Source: Thermoplasmata archaeon (GTDB lineage Archaea > Thermoplasmatota > E2 > DHVEG-1). Taken from it: 11,738 bases of DNA. Where the stretch lies: positions 1 to 11,738 of the forward strand of contig DAOWFO010000035.1 of assembly GCA_030637965.1 (NCBI GenBank), written 5' to 3'. The first letter of the stretch is position 1, and every line of letters starts with the position of its first letter. The notes under the pieces are model-generated. The model was given only the letters and a program-made list of their open reading frames with translations, made no database searches and was not told the DNA's origin. Below are positions 6,989 through 11,738 of the stretch, piece after piece. The position numbers were made by a program, and so were the translations under genes.

Positions 6989-7561
6989 ATGACACAAAAT
7001 AAAATGGTATTGCCAGGAGATAAATTATCAACATCAGAAGAATTACTCTTAGGCGAGGGAACATTTGAAGAAGATGGTATTATACGAGCTACAAGAGTTG
7101 GAAAATATGTAGTTGATGAAAAACAAAGGATGGCAACAGTAAAACCTGCAACAAGTATCCCTGTAGTGTTAAAAAAGGGAGATATTGTTCTTGCTGAGGT
7201 ACGTATGATGAGATCATCTATGGTAATAGCAAATGTTATACATGTTATTGGGGAAAAAAGATCAATATCTGGTGATAAAAATGGAACATTACGGGTTTCA
7301 GAGATAGCAAATGGATACATTAAAGATCCAGCTGATGTATTTTCAATCGGAGATATTCTAAGAGCCAAAGTTACGCAAGTAAAGCCAAATATACAATTAA
7401 ATACAAAGGATAAGAATATGGGGGTCATTAAAGCTCTATGTGGAAAATGTAGAAATATGCTAATTAAAAAAGACCAGATACTTGAATGTGAAAATTGCGG
7501 TAATAAAGAAAAAAGATTAACTGCGATTGATTTTGGAACATACAATCCAAATGATCTTTAA
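6989..7561 (+). CDS. csl4: Exosome complex RNA-binding cap protein Csl4
   Basis: Csl4 sits on the cap of the archaeal RNA exosome, above the Rrp41/Rrp42 ring, and helps recruit RNA and the DnaG adaptor for 3'-5' degradation. The 190 residues match the family from end to end. The N-terminal domain has VLPGDKLSTSEELLLGEG (7-24) followed by EEDGIIRATRVGKYVVDE. The S1 RNA-binding domain (about 62-135) starts at KKGDIVLAEV. The C-terminal zinc ribbon has C151, C154, C167 and C170, all present. The start may be ATG 6989, with a weak GTGAT motif five bases before it, or the internal ATG 7004, which gives MVLPGD and matches many homologues. A five-codon frame (ATG 6972) ends in TAATG at this start. 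rpoL follows after 33 bases, consistent with one transcript. Confident from motif order. Confidence 0.95.
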   Translation: MTQNKMVLPGDKLSTSEELLLGEGTFEEDGIIRATRVGKYVVDEKQRMATVKPATSIPVVLKKGDIVLAEVRMMRSSMVIANVIHVIGEKRSISGDKNGTLRVSEIANGYIKDPADVFSIGDILRAKVTQVKPNIQLNTKDKNMGVIKALCGKCRNMLIKKDQILECENCGNKEKRLTAIDFGTYNPNDL

Positions 7562-7594
7562 AAATGTAATATATCTATTAAGAGGTATTTATAA

Positions 7595-7939
7595 ATGGAA
7601 TTAAAAAAGATTAGGAAAACATCAAAGGAATTGGAATTAGAGGTAATTGGGGAAAATGAGACATTGTTGAATCCAATTACTGAAGTATTACTAAAAAATA
7701 AAAATGTAGATTATGCATCCTATATTACTGATCATCCTGAATCGAACAAACGGCGTTTGTATGTTAGAGTAAAAAATGGAGAACCCCTTGATATACTGAA
7801 AAAAGCTGTTAAGCAAGTTGAGAGTGAATTAAAGGATTTCGAAAAAAATTTTTCAGGAAAAAGAAATGTTAAGGGTAAAAGCAAAAGTGAGAAAAAAACT
7901 AAAAAGACAACAAGTAAGAGTAAAAATAAAAGTAGATGA
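7595..7939 (+). CDS. rpoL: DNA-directed RNA polymerase subunit L (Rpo11) with Lys-rich tail
   Basis: This small subunit pairs with subunit D (Rpo3) to form the alpha-like assembly platform of archaeal RNA polymerase. The core (about 1-88) shows the expected ferredoxin-like pattern: LEVIGENETLLNPITEVLLK, where the subunit contacts its partner, then VDYASYITDHPESNKRRLYVR, then LDILKKAVKQVESEL. The protein has 114 residues, longer than the 85-95 usual for the family, because of an unstructured tail (about 90-114) made almost wholly of Lys, Ser, Thr, Arg, Gly and Asn. The start is well supported by AGAGGT at 7581-7586, eight bases before ATG 7595. Its TGA overlaps the truD start as ATGA (7936-7939), implying translational coupling. 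Family call is secure; tail function is unknown. Confidence 0.93.
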   Translation: MELKKIRKTSKELELEVIGENETLLNPITEVLLKNKNVDYASYITDHPESNKRRLYVRVKNGEPLDILKKAVKQVESELKDFEKNFSGKRNVKGKSKSEKKTKKTTSKSKNKSR

Positions 7940-9240
7940 AAGTTTTAGATGTTGAAAAAAATATAGGTATAGAAACTTTTTTTACAACTTTCGGTGGAGT
8001 ATGTGGTAAACTCCGTACTGTTCCTGAGGATTTTACTGTATATGAGGTTTCAAAACGTCCAGCTGAAAACAAAGATGGAAAGTTTGTCATAGCAGATATC
8101 ACTGTAATAAACTGGGAGACCAATCATCTTGTAAGAGAACTTTCAAAAAAATTACACATTTCGCGAAAACGAGTTAGTTTTGCAGGTACTAAAGATAAAC
8201 GCGCCAAATCAACTAGACTTATGTCATTCTACAAAATATCTAGAAAAGATTTAACCAAAATTGAAATCAAAGACGTTGAAATTGAAAATATATATAGATC
8301 TAATCGTCCAATAAAGATAGGAGATCTCTATGGTAATAGGTTTGAGATTTTTATAAGAGATATTGACGATGCTAATGAAGAGCAATTACAAGATGTTGTA
8401 TCATTTATAAATAGTAATGGGGGTTTTCCAAATTTTTATGGAATTCAACGTTTTGGTGTGATTAGACCAATAACTCATATTGTTGGACGGAATATTATTG
8501 ATGGTGACTTTGAAAATGCAGCAATGGTTTATGTTGCCAACCCAATAACTGGAGAGGAAGTTGATACCTTTAAGTTGAGAAAAAAATTGGAAAAAACTCG
8601 TGATTTTTCTTGGGCATTGAAATCTTATCCTAGATATCTAAATTTTGAAAAAGCTATGTTAAACAAGTTAGTTGTAGATTCAGAAGATTTTGTTGGTGCA
8701 TTTAAAGAACTTCCAAAAAATTTACTTACGATGTTCATATTTGCATATCAATCATATCTTTTTAATAAGATTTTGAGTAGACGTATTCAAAGAAAACTTC
8801 CCATCAATGCTGCAGTTGTAGGTGATGTTATTCTTCCTGTTAGAAAAGATATTATTGATGGAGGAATCTCTGTAACAGAAAGTAACATTGAGAAAGTAAA
8901 TAAGCAAATTTACAAAGGTAAAGCGTTTGTAAGTGCGATTTTATTAGGTAGCGATTCTAAGTTCTCTGAAGGCGAAATGGGTGAAATTGAACATAAAATA
9001 ATTGATGAGGAGAAAATAGATCTTAGGGATTTTATAATACCTGATGTTCCATATCTATCTTCTAAGGGATCTAGAAGACCAATATTGTCAAATGTTAAAG
9101 ATCTTGATTTTAAGCTGATTGATGATGATATAAACAAGGGAAAACATTCCCTTAAATTAAAGTTTGAACTTTCAAAAGGATGCTATGCAACTTCACTTTT
9201 AAGGGAATTTATGAAAACGGATGATATTAGAAAATACTGA
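7936..9240 (+). CDS. truD: tRNA pseudouridine(13) synthase TruD
   Basis: This enzyme isomerises uridine 13 in the D arm of tRNA to pseudouridine and is cytosolic. The 434 residues are normal for archaeal TruD. The catalytic motif is FAGTKDKRAKST (82-93), with D87 as the nucleophile equivalent to the Asp in the bacterial GKKD motif. It is preceded by the family's ETNHLVRELSKKLHISRKRV stretch (61-80). The conserved NFYGIQRFG (166-174) follows the TRUD insertion boundary. PEDFTVYEV (30-38) is the usual N-terminal strand, and the C-terminal FELSKGCYATSLLREFMK is also typical. All key residues are present. The ATG overlaps the rpoL stop by four bases and there is no strong ribosome binding site of its own, so translation probably depends on rpoL. 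In many other archaea truD neighbours a peptidyl-tRNA hydrolase gene (general knowledge); none is present here. Confidence 0.95.
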   Translation: MKVLDVEKNIGIETFFTTFGGVCGKLRTVPEDFTVYEVSKRPAENKDGKFVIADITVINWETNHLVRELSKKLHISRKRVSFAGTKDKRAKSTRLMSFYKISRKDLTKIEIKDVEIENIYRSNRPIKIGDLYGNRFEIFIRDIDDANEEQLQDVVSFINSNGGFPNFYGIQRFGVIRPITHIVGRNIIDGDFENAAMVYVANPITGEEVDTFKLRKKLEKTRDFSWALKSYPRYLNFEKAMLNKLVVDSEDFVGAFKELPKNLLTMFIFAYQSYLFNKILSRRIQRKLPINAAVVGDVILPVRKDIIDGGISVTESNIEKVNKQIYKGKAFVSAILLGSDSKFSEGEMGEIEHKIIDEEKIDLRDFIIPDVPYLSSKGSRRPILSNVKDLDFKLIDDDINKGKHSLKLKFELSKGCYATSLLREFMKTDDIRKY

Positions 9241-9296
9241 AATTATCTTGATAGAAATAGTTTTAACGGACTTTTACTATTAGGGAGTCATAATTT

Positions 9297-9335
9297 ATGG
9301 TTATAAGGCCGAATTTGGTGAAAAACAATGATTAA
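9297..9335 (+). CDS. Possible 12-codon leader ORF overlapping the ileS start
   Basis: ATG 9297 opens a frame encoding MVIRPNLVKNND that stops at 9333-9335, eight bases into ileS in another frame. GGGAG at 9283-9287 lies nine bases before the ATG, a spacing compatible with ribosome binding. The single Ile codon is the rare-type ATA. If translated, ribosomes would finish on top of the ileS start and could couple or throttle its translation. So short a frame can arise by chance, and no coding bias can be tested. Confidence 0.22.
   Translation: MVIRPNLVKNND
9317..9321 (+). promoter_or_regulatory. Ribosome binding site deciding the ileS start
   Basis: GGTGA, a standard archaeal Shine-Dalgarno core, ends six bases before ATG 9328. 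In-frame stops at 9304-9306 and 9319-9321 rule out any earlier start for ileS, so this site fixes the N-terminus. Confidence 0.6.
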
Positions 9336-11738
9336 ACCGCCATCTCAAAAATACAATCCAAAAAAAGTTGAAAAAAAAATACTAAACTTTTGGATAAAAA
9401 ATGACATATTTAAAAAATCTATTAAACAGAGGAAAGCTGATAATCCATATATTTTTTTAGAAGGACCCCCAACTGCTAATGGTTTGCCTCATCCAGGCCA
9501 TGTTCTCACTAGAGTCATGAAAGATTTGATTTTAAGATATCAAGCCATGAATGGTTATTATATCTTAAGGAAAGCTGGTTGGGATACACATGGATTACCT
9601 GTTGAAATTGAAGTAGAGAAAAAACTTGGACTAAAAGATAAAAATGATATTGAAAAATATGGAATAAAAAAATTCAATGATGAATGTAAAAAAAGCGTAT
9701 TTAAGTATGAAAGTGCATGGGTTGAAATGACTAAACGTATTGGATTTTGGCTCGATATGGATGATCCATATATTACACTAAAAAATAATTATATTGAGTC
9801 CGTTTGGTGGTCTCTTAAAGAGGCATGGAAAAAGAAATTATTGTATAAAGGATATAAGGTCGTTCCATACTGTCCTCGTTGTGGTACAGCACTATCTGCT
9901 CACGAGATTGCACAAGGTTATAAAAATGTAGTGGAACCATCTATATTTGTAAAATTTAAATTAAAAGATGAGGATGTCTATTTTTTAGCATGGACAACGA
10001 CTCCATGGACTCTTATTTCAAATGCGGCACTTGCGGTTAATCCAAATGAAACGTATATTAAAATTCGATACCATGGAGAAGAGTTGATACTTGCTGAAGA
10101 ACGGATGGGAGTGTTATTAAAAGGTCAAGAATATGAAATGCTTGATAGCTATACTGGAAAGGATCTTGAAAAAACAGAATATGAACCATTATTTGACTAT
10201 GATAAACCCAATAAAAAAGCATGGTATGTAATACTTGCTGATTTTGTAACAATGGAGGATGGAACAGGTATCGTTCATATTGCCCCTGCTTTTGGTGAGG
10301 ATGATTATAATATTGGCATGAAGTATGATCTTCCAGTTATCCAACTTGTAAATCTAGATGGTACTTTCAAAGATGTGGTGTCACTCTGGAAAGGAAAATT
10401 TGTAAAAGATGCAGATCCAAGTATTATTAAATATCTTGAAAAAAAGGGACTCATTGAGGGAACTAAAGAGTATACTCATGAGTACCCGTTCTGCTGGCGA
10501 TGCGATTCCCCTTTATTATACTATGCAATGGAATCTTGGTTTATTGCTATGTCAAAAGTACAGAAAAATTTAATTGAAAATAATAATCAAATAAACTGGT
10601 ATCCTCTACACCTTCAAGAAGGGCGTTTTGGAGATTTTATCCGAGATGTAAAAGATTGGGCTCTTTCTAGGGATCGATATTGGGGTACACCAATACCAAT
10701 TTGGACATGTATTGATAAAAAATGTGATCATCAAATTTGTATTGGCAGTGTCGATGAACTAAAAGATTTGAGTGATAATTTTAATGATGATTATGACTTA
10801 CATAAACCTTTTGTTGATGAAATAACAATACGCTGCCCTAAGTGCAATTCCAAAATGAAACGTGAAGAAGAGGTTATAGACTGTTGGTATGATTCAGGTT
10901 CTGCCTTTTTTGCCCAATGGCATTATCCTTTCGAAAATAAGAAGCAGTTTAAAGAAAATTTCCCTGTTGATTTTATCAGTGAGGCTCTTGATCAAACTAG
11001 AGGATGGTTTTATTCGCTTTTAGCAATTTCAACATTTTTATTTGAAAAAACATCATATAAAAATGTGTTAACCTTGGGTTTGGTTTTAGATAAGAATAAT
11101 ATTAAAATGAGTAAAAGCAAACGTAACTATGTTGATCCAAATATAATACTCGATCATGAGGGTGCTGATGCTCTTAGATGGTATTTAATATCTGCCAATG
11201 CACCCTGGAATTCTACTCGCTTTTATGAAGAGGCTGTAAAAGAGACACTTGGCAAGTTTATTCTTACTCTTTGGAATTCTTACAACTTCTTTACAACTTA
11301 TGCATCTTTGGACAAGTTCGATCCAAAAAAAGACATGGTTCCTGTTGAAAATAGAATACTTTTAGATAAATGGATATTAAGTAGATTTAATGTAACAATA
11401 TCAGATATAAGAAAATATTTCCAAACATTTGAAATTCACAAATCTGCGAGAACTTTAGAGAAATTTCTTATAGAAGACTTTAGTAATTGGTACCTTCGCC
11501 GATCAAGAAAACGACTTTGGATTGAAGAAAAAACCGAGAATAAAATTGCTGGATACTCAACAATGTATGATGTTTTCATGGGGCTTTCTAAAATATCAGC
11601 ACCTTTTATTCCATTTATTACTGATGAGATTTTTTTAAATCTTCGAACAGATGATATGCCAGAGAGTATACACCTTTGTGACTACTTACAGTGTGATAGA
11701 AAATACATTGACGAAAAACTTGAAGAAGGAATGGAACG
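9328..11738 (+). CDS. ileS: Isoleucyl-tRNA synthetase, 3' partial
   Basis: Class I synthetase that charges tRNA-Ile with isoleucine and edits valine. The frame is open without interruption from ATG 9328 to the window edge (803 codons). About 200-250 residues are likely missing, since archaeal members are about 1,040 long. FLEGPPTANGLPHPGH (43-58) carries the HIGH-box variant HPGH. CPRC is at 182-185. The CP1 editing domain has WTTTPWTL (222-229) and GTGIVHIAPAFGEDD (312-326). Zinc ligands are C389/C392 and C461/C466 with C503/C506. LDQTRGWFYSLL (554-565) and IKMSKSKRN (592-600, KMSKS loop) complete the catalytic domain. The anticodon-binding helical domain begins near 672. The layout and KMSKS context are those of the archaeal/eukaryotic type. 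It starts 87 bases after truD with its own GGTGA site. Confidence in family is very high; substrate choice is inferred from overall similarity. Confidence 0.96.
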   Translation, partial: MIKPPSQKYNPKKVEKKILNFWIKNDIFKKSIKQRKADNPYIFLEGPPTANGLPHPGHVLTRVMKDLILRYQAMNGYYILRKAGWDTHGLPVEIEVEKKLGLKDKNDIEKYGIKKFNDECKKSVFKYESAWVEMTKRIGFWLDMDDPYITLKNNYIESVWWSLKEAWKKKLLYKGYKVVPYCPRCGTALSAHEIAQGYKNVVEPSIFVKFKLKDEDVYFLAWTTTPWTLISNAALAVNPNETYIKIRYHGEELILAEERMGVLLKGQEYEMLDSYTGKDLEKTEYEPLFDYDKPNKKAWYVILADFVTMEDGTGIVHIAPAFGEDDYNIGMKYDLPVIQLVNLDGTFKDVVSLWKGKFVKDADPSIIKYLEKKGLIEGTKEYTHEYPFCWRCDSPLLYYAMESWFIAMSKVQKNLIENNNQINWYPLHLQEGRFGDFIRDVKDWALSRDRYWGTPIPIWTCIDKKCDHQICIGSVDELKDLSDNFNDDYDLHKPFVDEITIRCPKCNSKMKREEEVIDCWYDSGSAFFAQWHYPFENKKQFKENFPVDFISEALDQTRGWFYSLLAISTFLFEKTSYKNVLTLGLVLDKNNIKMSKSKRNYVDPNIILDHEGADALRWYLISANAPWNSTRFYEEAVKETLGKFILTLWNSYNFFTTYASLDKFDPKKDMVPVENRILLDKWILSRFNVTISDIRKYFQTFEIHKSARTLEKFLIEDFSNWYLRRSRKRLWIEEKTENKIAGYSTMYDVFMGLSKISAPFIPFITDEIFLNLRTDDMPESIHLCDYLQCDRKYIDEKLEEGME

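Noticed and set aside
6958..7545. 195-codon open frame on the - strand opposite csl4
   Set aside because: It lies wholly against a gene with end-to-end Csl4 motifs. Its translation is a low-complexity mix of Phe, Ile, Ser and Thr, typical of the complement of AT-rich coding DNA.

Overview
The window is AT-rich archaeal chromosomal DNA. The archaeal markers are an exosome cap subunit of the Csl4 type, an archaeal RNA polymerase subunit L (Rpo11), an archaeal Lhr-family helicase, a COG1407-type phosphoesterase, a DUF996 membrane protein, and an archaeal/eukaryotic-type isoleucyl-tRNA synthetase. Upstream signals are TATA-like elements plus GGTGA/AGGT-type ribosome binding sites. The gene set and order (lhr, csl4, rpoL, truD, ileS) suggest a euryarchaeal lineage, perhaps Thermoplasmatota. 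That placement is an inference, because no rRNA or other phylogenetic marker is present. All genes lie on the + strand. No tRNA, rRNA, CRISPR array, insertion sequence or phage gene was seen.

Left part (1-1849): the 3' two-thirds or so of the bifunctional NAD(P)H-hydrate repair enzyme Nnr, whose reading frame enters from outside the window, then a complete metallophosphoesterase of the archaeal COG1407/SbcD-related type.

Middle island (1850-4037): an accessory-looking, loosely packed stretch. It holds a winged-helix regulator tethered to the membrane by two C-terminal helices, with a palindrome in its promoter region; a five-helix DUF996 membrane protein ending in a zinc ribbon; about 415 bases of very AT-rich sequence without a convincing gene; and a 58-residue two-helix membrane protein. 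This island is where undescribed biology is most likely, possibly a small envelope-sensing regulon, but nothing here proves a new system.

Right part (4038-11738): an information-processing cluster. A full-length Lhr-type DEVH helicase is followed by exosome subunit Csl4, RNA polymerase subunit L, tRNA pseudouridine-13 synthase TruD (start overlapping the rpoL stop as ATGA), and ileS, which runs off the right edge after 803 codons. Together these link RNA turnover, transcription, tRNA modification and tRNA charging. Two tiny upstream reading frames overlap the csl4 and ileS starts and may matter for translation.
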